From: Pohlia nutans
Taxonomy: Eukaryota > Streptophyta > Bryopsida > Bryales > Mniaceae
Assembly (NCBI GenBank): GCA_022496805.1
Contig: CM040094.1
Location: 2,108,001 to 2,172,000, forward strand
Reading direction: 5' to 3'
DNA: 64,000 nucleotides
Below are positions 10,431 through 22,701 of the stretch, in pieces. Under the pieces are notes generated by a model. That model was given only the letters and a program-made list of their open reading frames with translations, was not told the DNA's origin and made no database searches. How positions within the stretch are numbered: the stretch's first letter is position 1; every line of letters begins with the position of its first letter. The position numbers and the translations under genes are program-made.

Positions 10431-10967
10431 TTCAAATCTCTGCCTGCACACTAAAAATGCTGAACCACTGCAGACGTACCAAAATTGGCTCTACTCTAAA
10501 AGCCAGATGAGGCATGTTCCATGAGAGCATGCATGTTCCATGAGTAAGTGAGTAACATGCAGAGATGTCATGGATAACATACCCTTTGACCATTGAATCT
10601 CTTTTACTGTACCAGCTCAGCAAGTTTGTAAAAAAATAATTATTATACAGTCTGTTGAAATCTCACTTTTCCACGTGTCACGTACGCATTGGCTGCAACC
10701 CACAAAGGAATCTAGGTGGCACCGGGAATACTCGTCATAGCTACCCATCCCTGTTTTGCATGCTCGTTTGCTTGTTTTTCTTCCAATTGACTTGAGGCTC
10801 GTATCAATGATGAAAGTCGTTGCTGGAAACCATGTGGGAACTTGCATCGTTTACAAATGTCACATAATTCAGATAGATTCTGAATGGCCCGTACATGACG
10901 GATATGTGAATAATACATAACGTTGTATAGCCCATCTGACACACCTATCAAAAACATGTCTCCTAAG

Positions 10968-11395
10968 TTGACTCTCATTCAAAGTTTGACAACTTTGGCT
11001 GAAGAATGTTACGTAAAACAGCCTGCCTAAGTTGGTGTTTTCGTAGCAAATCTTCTTAGATAAACTATTGACCTTGACTTCACCAATGCTCTTATCTAAC
11101 ACCCTCAAAAGTTGAACCACTTATGGTCCCATTCCAATATCCTCTCTGTCATCGGAAAGATCTCATCTTTAAGAATCCAAGCTGACACCCATTCTAAGTT
11201 TGACAATTTTAATTAAAAAATGTTATGTAAAAAGGTCTTCGTAGAGAATGTTTCGTAGGAAAAACTATCAACCTTGACTTAACCAATACTCTTATCTACA
11301 ACCATACGACACACACCCTTAAAAAGTTGAACCACTTACGATCCCATTCCAATATCCTCTCATCAAAAACATGTCACCTTCAATAATCCAACCTG
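10968..11395. repeat. Tandem duplication, unit about 210 bp
   Basis: Two units share CAAAGTTTGACAA / CTAAGTTTGACAA, GAACCACTTA(T/C)G(G/A)TCCCAT and CCATTCCAATATCCTCTC. A related fragment (CAAAGTTTGACAACTTTAGG) lies in intron 1 of the GH3 gene at about 14246-14330, so this is a dispersed repeat. The preceding 10431-10967 shows nothing recognisable. Confidence 0.6.
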
Positions 11396-11456
11396 GCACA
11401 AGTTGATGTTCTCAGTTTCTCACAAAGAGCGGTCAAACTTGACTTAACTGATACTC

Positions 11457-11806
11457 TTAGAGCCGCTTCACACTATAGCCAAAGGTCGAGAGTCCGTCGG
11501 TTTCCACCAATCAAATTGCAAGAAACCATGGTTTCGGCCTCTCGACCCTTCACACTAGAGGCCAAAGTCCAAAGGCCATGGACCTTCAAAATGCTTACAT
11601 GGCAACACTTTTTGACCAAGGTGACGGCCTCTCGACCTCTCGTTTGGGTCTTACATTTTGCAAGACCCATCACCATGGTCGAGAGGCTGTCGATTTCTTT
11701 TCATAAAAAATGAAAACTATATTTTATGCCTATTTTCTCAACAAAGTTTGGACTCTCAATCCCACGGCCTCTCGACTTGGACGGCCATAGTGTGAAGCGG
11801 CCCTTA
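11457..11806. mobile_element. PIF/Harbinger-like MITE with TTA target duplication
   Basis: Termini GAGCCGCTTCACACTATAG and CTATAGTGTGAAGCGGCCC-type mirror ends (right end reads CCATAGTGTGAAGCGGCCC) are flanked by TTA on both sides (11457-11459, 11804-11806). The neighbouring tandem repeats at 11085 and 11290 contain the uninterrupted CTCTTATCTA, which is the empty target sequence. The interior holds further GGCCTCTCGACC-type inverted blocks. Non-coding. Confidence 0.8.
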
Positions 11807-11959
11807 TCTACTCTGTCCAAAAATAATAATTGAAAAATGCTCTACGTTACACACGAGGCCATAAATCAAAATACCACAAATCTGATCACACTGGGACACA
11901 AACTGACAGTTCAGATATCGTTCAGGCAGCGACACCTAATAATTCAAATTTGTCGCTTC

Positions 11960-12385
11960 TCCATTCATCCACACAGCCCCAAACCCATCCATCCAGCCTG
12001 AAATTCATCCACAGAGCCCCCAAATTCATCCATACATCCTGAAATTCATCCACAAAGCCCCAAATACATCCGTCCATCCAGCCTGAAATGTATTCACACA
12101 ACACCAAATTCATCCATCCATCCAGCCTGAAATCTATCTATACAGCCTGCAATTCATCCACACAGCCCCAAATCCATCCATCCATCCAGCCTGAAATCTA
12201 TCTATCCAGCCTGCAATTCATCCACACAGCCCCAAATCCATCCATCCATCCAGCCTGAAATTCATCCAGACAGCCACAAATATATCCATCCATCCAGCCT
12301 GAAATTCATCCATCGAGTCAGTCCCAAATGCATTCATCCATTCATCGCCAAAATTCATCCATCTTTCCAGCCGGAAATTCATCCA
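11960..12385. repeat. Minisatellite, CATCCATCCAGCCTGAAATT-type units
   Basis: Irregular tandem units of about 40-60 bp built from ATTCATCCA, CAGCCTGAAAT and ACAGCCCCAAAT blocks. Lies about 130 bp upstream of the presumed GH3 promoter. An unstable array; spurious frames on both strands are explained by it. Confidence 0.9.
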
Positions 12386-12499
12386 GGTACTGATACTTGC
12401 TGAGCTCAGAAACCTTTGCTTGTCAGTGCGTGAGCTTCAGTGATCCCATGGACTTGAATGGCTAATCTTGCAGTGAAGTGATCAACACAATTAGTAGGA

Positions 12500-13281
12500 G
12501 ACCCCACTTCCAAGGGTACATAAAGAGCCGGTGCAGCACAGGCATACAGCATTAATTGATAGGAAAATCATTACTGTAGTGTATGAAGCTCACACAGTCT
12601 TAGGTATGCTGATCGATCGATGAGTAGCTCTTTCTCTATAGATTGAGCTCAACGGTCGCTTGTTATGGCCCCTGCAAAAACCTCAGCTAACTTAGTTTTC
12701 CATTCTCCTCATTAGTTTGATTACAGGTTTTGTTTATTGATTGCAACTTCAGGGTTTTCCTGCACTTTGAACCTCTTGGGTACGTCTTTGAGCTCTTGCT
12801 GATTGAAACCTTGCGTTTTGTGAGTCTTTAGAGCTTCATGTTGCTGAGTTTTAGCGCTGGACATATATCTGTGGTACGTAATAGGTTTTTCATTCTTCTC
12901 ATTAGTTTGAATGCATTGATTTGTAGGTTTTGGAGTGATAATATTGATTGATTGATTGATGGATGGCAACTTCAGGGTTTCCTGCACTTTGAATCTCAGC
13001 AACAGGATTGAGTTTCATCACTGGTACGTTTTTGAGCTCTTGCTGATTGAAACCTTGCGTTTCGTTGAGTCCGTGAGCTTCATGTTCCTGAGTTTTAGCA
13101 CTGGTTATGTCGGGTTTTGTTTTGTCCTTCTTCTTCCTGAGTTTTTCTCTAGTTACAAGTGCACAAAAATTATAAGCCGGAATCAAAACCAGGGTTTTTC
13201 TGCTTGCTTGGTTTTTTGTGAGGAGCACTGTTTTCACTTTGAAATGCGTGCAGGTGGTGAGAAAGAAAGAGAGAGAGAGCC
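12500..13281 (+). promoter_or_regulatory. Presumed GH3 promoter and 5' leader
   Basis: A TATA-like TACATAAAG at 12517-12525 would place transcription start near 12550. The leader contains a diverged tandem duplication (about 12710-12860 and 12900-13105), both copies with TGAGCTCTTGCTGATTGAAA and GCAACTTCAGGGTTT(T)CC. An intron within this leader is possible. Inference from position only. Confidence 0.3.
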
Positions 13282-16200
13282 ATGGGAGGTTTCTGCAGGT
13301 GGGCGGTGGTGTGCGTCTTGGTTCTGTCATGTTGGCTCTGTCATCCAGCTATGGCGAGCAACTACGATGCGATTTACAAGGACCCGAAGCAGCCCGTGGA
13401 AGCGCGAGTGGGCGATCTTCTCAAGCGCATGACGCTCGATGAGAAGCTGGGCCAGATGACGCAGATCGAGATGACGGTCGCCAACACATCTGATATCTCC
13501 CAATACAAAATAGGTAAGTTAAGTTGCCTCAATTCGACTCGTCTGTTGCGCAAGCTCCAGGGTTTCTATATTCTTATGAATATACTATACTCGCCAGATG
13601 GATTGAAGACTAAAAAAAGAAAAGTGTCTAATTCCTTGAGCTTTCTTAAAATAGACATGTGTATCTGTGCGCGACAAAAGCATGTGCTGTCCGTGGCTTT
13701 GTTTCCAAAAGTGGCCCTGAATGTCCCTGTCCTTCCTGGCTCCTGGCCGGAACTGGCTGGGTCCCTGTTGTATTTGTACGTATGCCTTCAAGGATTCCCT
13801 TTATTTGTGGCAAAAAAGAAAAGAAAAGAAAAAAACTGGCCCTGAGTAGAAGAGTAACGTAGGCATTCAATCCACGTGAATGAAGAGATATATGGTTCTA
13901 TTAACCAGTGGCCACTTTTAACTATGATTTCAATCATTTTTTTAGTGTTGGTAACATACAGCGTTATTGGAAACCCCAAAGTTTCAGGAACTCTACAAAA
14001 GCATGTTTCCAAAACTGGCCCTGAGTAGAGCTAAAACCTCATATCTTCAGCTTGTTGTTGAAACTCTGGAGAAGAGGAAGAGTAACGTAAGCATTCAATC
14101 TACGTGAATGAAGAGATGGTTCTACTAACCAGCAGCCACTTTTGGTAGAAACCATTTTGTAATAAGTGTTGGTAGGCTCATGCAGCAAACCACGTACTTT
14201 CAGGAACTTTACAATGAGAAGGATAAGAATAAGAATGGTTCCTCATTCAAAGTTTGACAACTTTAGGTGAAGAACTGTATGTAAGACTGTTTGCCCAAGT
14301 TGGAGTTGTTGTAGCAATTTGGCAACAAAAGAATTGAGCCATTGTGGTGAGATTTTTTGGTGTGGCAGGGAGTGTGTTGAGCGGCGGAGGCAGCGTGCCG
14401 GCACCGAACGCGACCACGAAGCAATGGATCAACATGACGGACTACTTCCAGTCCGGCGCGCTGAAGACGCGGCTGGCCATCCCGGAGGTTTACGGCATCG
14501 ACGCGGTGCACGGCCACAACAACGTCTACGGCGCAACGATCTTCCCACACAACGTGGGCCTGGGATGTACCCGGGAGCCCGAGCTCCTGAAGAAGATCGG
14601 CGCGGCCACCGCCCTGGAGGTTCGCGCTACGGGAATCCCGTACGTGTTCGCGCCGTGCATCGCCGTGTGCCGCGACCCGCGCTGGGGGCGATGCTACGAA
14701 AGCTACAGCGAGGATCCGGACGTTGTTACGTCCATGACCGCGATCATCGATGGCTTGCAAGGGGAGGCCCCGGCTGGATGGTCCGGCCCCTACGTCAAAA
14801 CCAATGGTAAATGCCGCATAAATCCACTTTTTAGTTCCTGAAACGATTCTTCCGGTGTTCCTGACGAGTGATTTGTGATCTATGGTCAGGTCGCAAAGTG
14901 GCTGCGTGCGCGAAGCATTTCGTGGGCGATGGCGGAACGCACGACGGGATTGACGAGGGGAACACTATCATCGACTACGAGGGTTTGGTGAACATTCACA
15001 TGAAGGCGTACCCGGCGGCCATTGCGAGAGGCGTGTCGACCATCATGGTTTCCTACAGTAGCTGGAACGGCGTGAAGATGCACGCGAACAAGAAGCTGCT
15101 CACGGGCGTTTTGAAGGGCGAGCTTGGGTTCAAGGGCATGTTGATTTCCGACTGGCAGGGCGTCGACCGCATCTCCACGCCCTGGGGCGTCAATTACACT
15201 CACTCCACCGAGCTGGCGCTCAACGCCGGGATTGATATGGTACGCAATTAAACATCTCTGCAGTAATTGCAGCACCTAATCACGTCGAGTTCTTGAAAAT
15301 CTCTGAAACCCTAATGAATTGCGTCGGTGATCGTGGTAAGATCTGCAATTGAAATGTTCACTCAGGCTCTCGCATCGAATCTTAACCTCTAAGCGTCCAC
15401 TGTATATTTTCTGTAGTGTAAGAATATTGGATCCCTGCTGCAAATCACCTATTTATGTGAAAATAACTTCAGTTTGACGCGATCGGCACTCTTGATCTTG
15501 TAGTGTAGATAAAGAGCTTTAAAATGATGTATTGCAATCAGGAAACCGAGGCAAAATGAGAAAATGCCACGGTTGCAAAGCTCAATGATGCAGATCTATG
15601 GTCGTTTTAGACGCTTATATAGGGGTTAACTTGGTGTGTCGGTGTTGAATGGCAGATCATGGTGCCGTATAACTACACAGGATTCCTGACCGTGGCGAAG
15701 GAGCTCATTGCCGCGAAGAAAGTGTCGATGGCGAGGATCGACGACGCCGTAACGCGAATCCTGCGTGTGAAGTTCCAGATGGGTCTGTTCGAGCAGCCGT
15801 ATGCCGACAAGAGCCTCCAGTCATTCCTCGGTGCATCGGTAAGCGCACTTTACATAGTTAACGCATTCAAAGTACCCATGTACTTACATTGATTTCGACT
15901 AAATTACACTGTGATATCCTACACTCCAGCTTTCTTTCTATCACATGTATGAACTGATCACGAGTGCCGTTCCATTGGCACAAATCCAGGAGTTTTAATG
16001 CTTTGTTAACCCCTAAAGGACCATAAGGCCTCCATGGGGCTTCATGTTATTTTTAGCAGTTTTTAGTAGGTTTTATGTAGACTTTATTTTGATCAAATTT
16101 GTTTGCTTTTTGACCAAAACATGCAATGTTCTTCACTGATTCTGGAGATATAAAATTCGATCCAAGCCGAATTATATATTTCACAATATGATCATTTAAA

Positions 16201-16981
16201 TTTGTCATTTTAAAACCATGAATCCTTGGTCCATTAGGGGTTAACAACATAACATGAGAGTTACCAATCGAATTCGTTTCCTCTACTGTTGGCACAGGCG
16301 CATAGGAAGCTGGCAAGGGAAGCAGTGCGCAAATCGCTGGTGCTGTTGAAGAACGGGAAGAGCAAGAGCAAGCCGCTGTTACCATTGAGCAAGAACGCGA
16401 AGAAGATTTTGGTGGTGGGAGCGCACGCGAACGACATCGGATTGCAATGTGGGGGGTGGACGATCACATGGCAAGGCGCGCCGGGCAACACGACGAAGGG
16501 CACCACGATTCTGCAAGGGATCGAGAAGGCGGTGAGCGCGGAGACCAAGGTGGTGTACAAGGCGAATCCGTGGAAGAACGACGCGAAGAACAAAGGCTAC
16601 AGCTACGCCATCATCGTGGTGGGCGAGCAACCGTACGCGGAGTTTGACGGCGACAACAAGAACCTCACGTTGCCCGCGCCGTACCCGAGCTTGATCGAGG
16701 ACACCTGCTCGCACGTCTACTGCGTCGTCGTCCTGATCTCCGGCCGCCCGCTCGTCATGGAGCCTCTTTTGCCGCACATCGACGCGTTCGTCGCGGCCTG
16801 GTTGCCGGGATCCGAAGGCGATGGCGTCGCGGACGTCTTGTTCGGCGACCACGATTTCCAAGGGAAATTGTCCCGGACGTGGTTCAAGCGCGTTGATCAG
16901 TTGCCCATGAATGTCGGTGACAAGCATTATGATCCTTTGTATGAGTTTGGGTTTGGCTTGAAGATGTTTGACCGCAGGTAG
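13282..16981 (+). CDS. GH3 beta-D-glucan exohydrolase / beta-glucosidase, 5 exons
   Basis: Exons 13282-13513, 14369-14806, 14890-15239, 15656-15838 and 16298-16981 join in phase to 628 residues, a normal length for plant GH3 exohydrolases. All introns are GT-AG. Residues 1-24 are a hydrophobic signal peptide ending in AMA, so the enzyme is probably secreted to the cell wall. Family motifs: [33 protein letters not shown], nucleophile Asp311 in [11 protein letters not shown], acid/base Glu574 in [10 protein letters not shown], and the C-terminal [16 protein letters not shown]. It should release glucose from beta-glucan ends during wall turnover. Exons are GC-rich, introns AT-rich; intron 3 and intron 4 each carry a TTAA element. 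Exact substrate cannot be read from sequence. An antisense ORF over exon 5 is a shadow. Confidence 0.95.
15382..15629. mobile_element. TTAA-flanked element (a) in GH3 intron 3
   Basis: Begins TTAACCTCTAAGCGTCCA and ends GACGCTTATATAGGGGTTAA. It is colinear with the element at 23020-23225, sharing ACTTCAGTTTGACGCGATC and CTTGATCTTGTAGTGTAGA. Non-coding; its right TTAA is 27 bp from the exon 4 acceptor. Confidence 0.8.
16006..16244. mobile_element. TTAA-flanked element (b) in GH3 intron 4
   Basis: TTAACCCCTAAAGGACCATA at the left, GGTCCATTAGGGGTTAA at the right. Same subfamily as 42632-42868 (shared TAGGTTTTAT(G/C)TAGACTT and TTAAAACCATGAATC) and, in the opposite orientation, 47828-48072 and 49892-50143. 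Confidence 0.85.
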
Positions 16982-17861
16982 TTCTCAATTCCATGAGAGT
17001 TGAGTTATTGTACAGACAGAGTTTTGTTAAAGGAGCCCTGAGTGTTTGGCGATTTTGTTACACCGGAAAATGAGAAGGAATGTCGGTGGGATGGTTTGAG
17101 GAAGAGTATGTAAGTCGTTGACTTTTGTGTCGGTAGGGTAGTTTGAGGAAGAGTAAGTAGGCCGTTGACTTTTGTGTCGGTAGGGTTTTGTTCATGAGGA
17201 AAATAAAATCGAAATTCTCCATGTTGTATGTTTTCTCGTGACAGCCAGTTCTGGTAGTGTTCTGATACGGTTTTGATACGGAGCTTCTTACCATTGAGTT
17301 TTGGATGAATGATGTGGATGAAATTACGTTAATGTTTACCTGCCTGCAATCTGTATTGATCCTTTGAGACCCAGTGCAGGTGGTCGAAATTGGGTTGGGT
17401 TTCATGGAAGGATTTTCGGCGGACAAATGTGTGGTGATTGCAGTAGTCAGTGAAGTATTTTAACCGTTTATGATTCGTATATTTGAAAGTGGTACCAAAT
17501 GCAACGGTCATATTATGGCATGTATTCGGGGGTGTATGTTGTGCAACTGAACATTAACCAATTGTTGGGGGTTGGCTTGAATGTCTAATTCATAGAAATT
17601 TTGAGCTTTTTTGTAAAATGGGAATAGTGTTGTTTAGGTATAACTTCTAACAGTTCCCGTTATTCAACCACTAATTTGATATGCACAAAATTACTTTGAG
17701 TTAATCATATTGTTGTGTATATGGGTGATTATTTTCGTTCAGAAAATCATGCTAGTTATATCTCGTAATGGCACTGCTGAGAAGTTACGAGTGCCAGCAC
17801 CATAACCAATGCCAGGGCTATAATTTTAAGAAGAAAATTCTTCCTGCCCTTGTGCTTTAAA
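16982..17861 (+). other. GH3 3' flank
   Basis: Contains a short direct duplication around 17108-17185 (GTTGACTTTTGTGTCGGTAGG twice) and no further gene. Poly(A) site not identified with confidence. Confidence 0.4.
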
Positions 17862-17963
17862 ACGGGGGAGGCTTTGAATCACGGGCTGCCCTCGATGGGC
17901 AGGCTCTCGGTGCCTCGGGCCTTCCCATCGAGGAAAGCCCTTGATTCAAGGCCTCCCCCTTTA
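17862..17963. repeat. GC-rich imperfect palindrome
   Basis: GGGGGAGGCTTTGAATCA at the left pairs with TGATTCAAGGCCTCCCCC at the right, with further pairing inward (CCTCGATGGG against CCCATCGAGG). About 100 bp; it stands out in AT-rich surroundings. Could be a small MITE or a structured RNA; no target duplication found. Confidence 0.7.
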
Positions 17964-19514
17964 CTTTACTTACTCCATTCACATTCTATGAGGAGTGACG
18001 AATGTGGCAACATCTTTCGTTGACGTATATTACCATCCAAATTTGTTCATTGTACACTATGTGGATGCATGCGCATCAAAAGATTAAATTATCCACATGA
18101 ATAGTTTTGACTATGACACTTGGGCATTATCAATATCATAGCAAAAATGTCATGGATACTTTGATCAAACAAGGAGGCATATAGGAATTGAAAATTATAT
18201 TTTTAAAACTAAGCAATGTGAATTAACTCTTGAAAGGATCCTACTCATCTCTTCATTCGACGATTAGCAAAAGGTTCACTGCAAAATATAATTTGAAGAA
18301 ATAATTTGAACTTGAAATATGAAAAGTGGCGTAGATTTTGTATTGTAGGTTATATTTGTATAGTTGTATAATTATCAAGTTTCTATATTAGCTGAAAACT
18401 TATATCGGGTTTATAAAATTTAAGAATCTTTTTAAATTTGATTATGAATAAAAGAGTTAACCGTAAAGTTTAGCAAAACATTAATAGAAGAGAAAGGACA
18501 AGGCATAACACTTACTTCAAAGATGAAAAAAAACAAGTCTCGCCTCTAATTTTTTTAGACCAATGACAATGCTCTGTGTTTTTAAAGAGATTCAACCCCA
18601 CACCTTTCCAATGCTAAAGAGCTCTCTCAAAGCATACATGAGTTTTCACGATGGAATCTTCACATGCCCCACACAAGTCGCCAAGGCAAGTTGTTTGGGT
18701 GCCGATAATTGTCAAACTTAGAGAAATCTATTTCCAGTGTTGAAAACTCTGTGTAGTAAACAAGCTACCACAAAATTGCTTTACAAACAATTCAAAAGTA
18801 TTGAAAATGTTTGAGTGCAATTCATTGAAACAGGGTAAAGATGTGGCATTCTTAATATATTATTATATACATATAAGTTGTATTTAAGTACAAACTTTTT
18901 CTATGTAAGCAATCGCAAAGACAATTTTATATGGAATTCCCATTTACTTCAATGTATTGTGATTTTCACTTTTTAATTTATTGTGAAGATGGTTTTGTTT
19001 GGAATTTGGACTTAGAAAAACCTTTTAGTTTTTATTTTGGATTGCATTACAATTTTATTTTTACTAAACACATAAAGCGATGTGATTTAGTCTTATTTCT
19101 TGCTAATTTAAGTGACTATAATTTGCATCTTAGTACACTGTGAATTTTATTTTTAAAATTATTCTTATTTTAAGTGAACTATCACCTTTATTTAAATAGA
19201 GATTTTGTAGGACTTTTGTTTCATAACATTTTATAACAATAGGGCTCCAAACCTCTTACTGTTTAAATCAAATTTTACAAATACAATAAATTTTCTTGAA
19301 ACTTTGGTAAGAGAGAACATTTGACATTGTATGAAGGAATCTAGTAAGAATCAAACTAGGAAAACTTACTAAAACTGTGAAGAAAAGACCATCTTAAAGT
19401 ATCCTTAAAAACTTTAATACAAGTAGAAAGTCCATGGCTTAATAATATAATGTTCATGCTCATGAAACTACTAGAAAAAAAAGCTGAAAATACCAGAAAC
19501 CTCGATTAAGAATA
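17964..19514. other. AT-rich intergenic DNA
   Basis: No gene, tRNA or clear transposon end seen. The block 18290-18470 weakly resembles the repeat at 30495-31058. The 70-codon frame at 18931-19143 has no motif and low-complexity composition. Confidence 0.4.
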
Positions 19515-20065
19515 CTTTCCAAAAAATAAACACTATTGCTATACACCATGCTGCCACCATCTTATTATATAAACGAAAAAATAGAAAACAACCAACCGAT
19601 ACCAAATTTTGACCCACCACAAGCACAACAAAAATAGTGGCCACAACCACTCTTGTCTCATGTAATAGATAGGGCCGGGTGGTTGGTACTAACTTTCGTG
19701 CCAATGACAAATCACTAGAAGTGCCAAGCCATGAACACTACAAAGTATGCTCAAACGGATCGACCAGGTATCGAACCCAGACCATCCAAATGTAATATAA
19801 CGCCTTCATCAACCATCCACAAAACTTACAACTTGGCAATCACCTAATCCATTCCACACAATTCATACCAAATCTTTCTGTGTTTTTTGTGTTTTTAGGT
19901 TCCTCTTTGGCTTTGGTCTCTGTCACTAAAGTATCTATTCCCGACAGGGGTGAGTAGTAATGTCTCAATGGCCCTTTGTCATGGGGACATCGGCTCATTG
20001 ACATTACGAACAGACACTTTATTCATGCCGACCCTTTTTTGGGGTTGGAGTTTCTATCTATCTAT
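19515..20065 (-). repeat. Retroposon-like repeat, copy 2
   Basis: Minus strand: GCATGAATAAAGTGTCTG, then GGGTTCGATACC (perfect tRNA box B), then TTAGTACCAACCACCCGG. Colinear with 9295-9890. Flanking sequence at 20066-20904 shows no recognised gene. Confidence 0.5.
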
Positions 20066-20904
20066 TCATGCTCATGATGAACATCTTCATTAATCATTAA
20101 TTGTTTGCAAGGTGTATTTAAATTTTAGCTATGGGTACAATTTTAAACAATGATTATAAATGAAATATTAAAAAAATAAACATGTTTTAACCTTTACCAA
20201 GAGGATTTGAATTATAAAGCAAGAGAGACATCCATTTCTTTCACGACACAAAATCGACGACGGTCACAGGTGCGGAAGAATCGTAACGACCGACGTTACG
20301 TCCATCTCTGTTAGGGTTTCGTCCACCATCGTCTTCCACCCGTTAGGTCTTTATATGCTTTCTCGAACTATCCTTCCGGTCTATTCCTCTTTTGTAGTCC
20401 CGTTTCATGCTCAGTGGTGTGACAGCTTTGTTAGGGTAACAATTCATTAGGCACTCGTTGTGTGTATTTCCATTGAGTCTATTCGCAACAGAAGGGCGTA
20501 GAAGAGCTTGATACGTAGGTCCTGATGCTGCGAAAGTCGGAAATGATGGTTTCAGTAAAAGGTCTGAGCGGAGGCTCATCGATGGAGTATTTTTGACCCC
20601 TGAGTATATCGATTCCTGAGTGATATTCTTGAGGGGGTTATGTGCGGGAGGAGCACCCCGGGCACTTGCCAAAGACATGGCTCGATACCCTCGCAAGCTC
20701 CTCTACAGCGTCGAGTCTTAGTCAATAGGTTGAACAAAAGGCGTGGACTGCCATTCCAAGAATCATGTGCAGCCTAGACTTCTCCTTACATCAAATGCAC
20801 TTCCCCGCATCTCAAGTCTGTCATCAAGTGTCTCGCTCTTGGTTACCATCGTTCCCTCCGCGGTGACGCCAACTTTGTACTGATCCTCCACTAAGGTTTG
20901 CTTT

Positions 20905-21204
20905 GCACGGCCCTTAAGAGCGCCTTCCGTGGATGCGAAAGCATTGATGGAAGGGATTCGAGTCATAGCTGTGCCACAGTAACGCCACCAGGTGCAAGAA
21001 GTTCATTCTTGTGACCTGTCTCTCAGTCTGGAAACTGCCTCCACGCTTGTCTTTCTGACTCTCTTTCACCGTGGTTGTCTTGCCAAACTGAGAGCGCAAT
21101 TTTTGTCATTTCTCAATGCTACTGTTTCGTGAATGCACGGCCCTTAAGAGCGCCTTCCGTGGGTGCGAGAGCATTGATGGAAGGGATTCGAGTCATAGCT
21201 GTGC
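20905..21204. repeat. 70-bp direct repeat pair
   Basis: Two nearly identical blocks (20905-20974 and 21135-21204) begin GCACGGCCCTTAAGAGCGCC and end GGGATTCGAGTCATAGCTGTGC, differing by very few bases. They sit 320-620 bp upstream of tRNA-Trp. Function unknown; no protein or standard RNA fold recognised. Confidence 0.75.
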
Positions 21205-21520
21205 AAAAGCCAAGCTCACTGGCTCAAGAAGTTTCTTTCTTGCAGCCAGTCTCTTGTTTCTGAAGCTCACATCTGCGCTGGTCTTACGATGCTTATACCG
21301 TGGATGTTATTCAGATCGAGAGCACAATTTTCTCAACCGTTTCAATCAGAAACTCCCCCAATGTAGATCGTTGGAATTTTCTTAACTGTTAATGCTCCTC
21401 GAGAAAGGAGGGTATGAGAAACTCTGGCATTGAAATCATAGATGCCGAGACAGATTAAGTGAGATGAACACTGTTTAGGAAGTGATTATAAAGTTGAAAA
21501 TCGTCATCGTGAGCATGTGG

Positions 21521-21592
21521 GGATCCGTGGCGCAATGGTAGCGCGTCTGACTCCAGATCAGAAGGTTGCGTGTTCGATTCACGTCGGGTTCA
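21521..21592 (+). tRNA. tRNA-Trp (anticodon CCA)
   Basis: 72 nt, intronless, from GGATCCGTGGCGCAATGG to ACGTCGGGTTCA. Anticodon CCA at 21553-21555 within CTGACT-CCA-GATCAG; T arm contains GTTCGATTC (box B). Acceptor stem GGATCCG pairs with CGGGTTC with two G-U pairs. It agrees with what I recall of plant nuclear tRNA-Trp. CCA is not encoded. T-rich stretches at 21619-21632 could terminate Pol III. Confidence 0.96.
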
Positions 21593-21687
21593 ATACCCCG
21601 AACTTTGCCCCATCCACGGTTTTATATTTTTGGAAGGCTGGGCTCGAACATAGCAAAATAGAGCCAATGGTAGCCAACACCCGTTTT

Positions 21688-21738
21688 AAACCGTGTTTAG
21701 GGTTTAGGTTTTTAACCCTAAACCCTAAAACCCGTGTT
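21688..21738. repeat. Head-to-head telomere-like motif palindrome
   Basis: TTTAGGGTTTAGG followed by a short T-rich loop and then CCCTAAACCCTAAAA: two plant telomere units facing their reverse complements, extended by CGTG/CACG-like flanks (ACCGTG ... CCCGTG). About 100 bp downstream of tRNA-Trp. Confidence 0.8.
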
Positions 21739-22118
21739 TTACAATAATATAACTGCAATTAGAAACAAAGTTTACATGTCCTGGTTTCAAAATTCATGGA
21801 ATACAAATGTCATTCTTTCATTATATAGAAAAGTTGATTTAAATGAAGATTTTCTTTCAATCCATTTCACTGATTGGTTATGCTATGAAGCCAATTTTTA
21901 CAGAATGATGGCGTAAATGTATTTAGAAGAATTATATTAAAAAATATGGACATGTAAATTGTTCTTGTTTTAGGGTTAGTTTGCACTATGAGGAGGGTGC
22001 GATAGTTCATGGACAAAGGATGTTGTGAGTTCAAAAAATTGGGCTTGAAATATATAATAAAATAAAGTAATTGGTGTCATAGTGAAGCCTTCAAAGGCCA
22101 AGCGCCATTTCGGAAGTT

Positions 22119-22701
22119 TTAACCCCTAAAGGACCACGAGGCCACTACGTGGCTTTTGGAACTAGAAAGTAAGGAATTTCGAGTTGCTGGACCGTGAATT
22201 GTAAAGTGAGCAACAAAGAGACCCTAGTTCTTTTTAAGAGCTGAATCCGTGAGTACTTCTCGATCGAAATTTCATGAAGTGTGCAATTTTTGGTGATTTT
22301 TTTGAGTTGCATAGTGGGTATTTAGGCGTCACTTCAGACCCTCATATCTTCTTCTTCGCACCTCCAAATCACTTGAAATTTTTTCCACGTTTTTAAAATG
22401 ATGTTTTCTACTCACAGTAAAAATTTCAGAGTTTTTGGAGCACTTTTGATCAATGCGATTTCAGCATGTGTACAAAATACCCTGAACAAGTTCCATCAAT
22501 CTTCTCAACGGTGGCGTTTTCTCAAAAATTGTGCGATTTTGTTGATCTTTTTTTCATACAAAAGCTATGTAAGTCTTCTTTGATTTCAACGGTGCCGATC
22601 GTCAAAATTATCCCACACCAATGAGGAATTGAGCTTGTTAAAAGAGCTAGTCAAGAAAACAAGAGCTAAACTAAAAACACCCCCGGTCCTTTCGGGGTTA
22701 A
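22119..22701. mobile_element. TTAA-flanked element (c)
   Basis: TTAACCCCTAAAGGACCACG at the left and CCGGTCCTTTCGGGGTTAA at the right. 583 bp, AT-rich interior without coding capacity. Confidence 0.75.

Noticed and set aside
16379..16927. 182-codon antisense frame over GH3 exon 5
   Set aside because: Mirror of the GC-rich coding exon; the sense frame carries the catalytic motifs.
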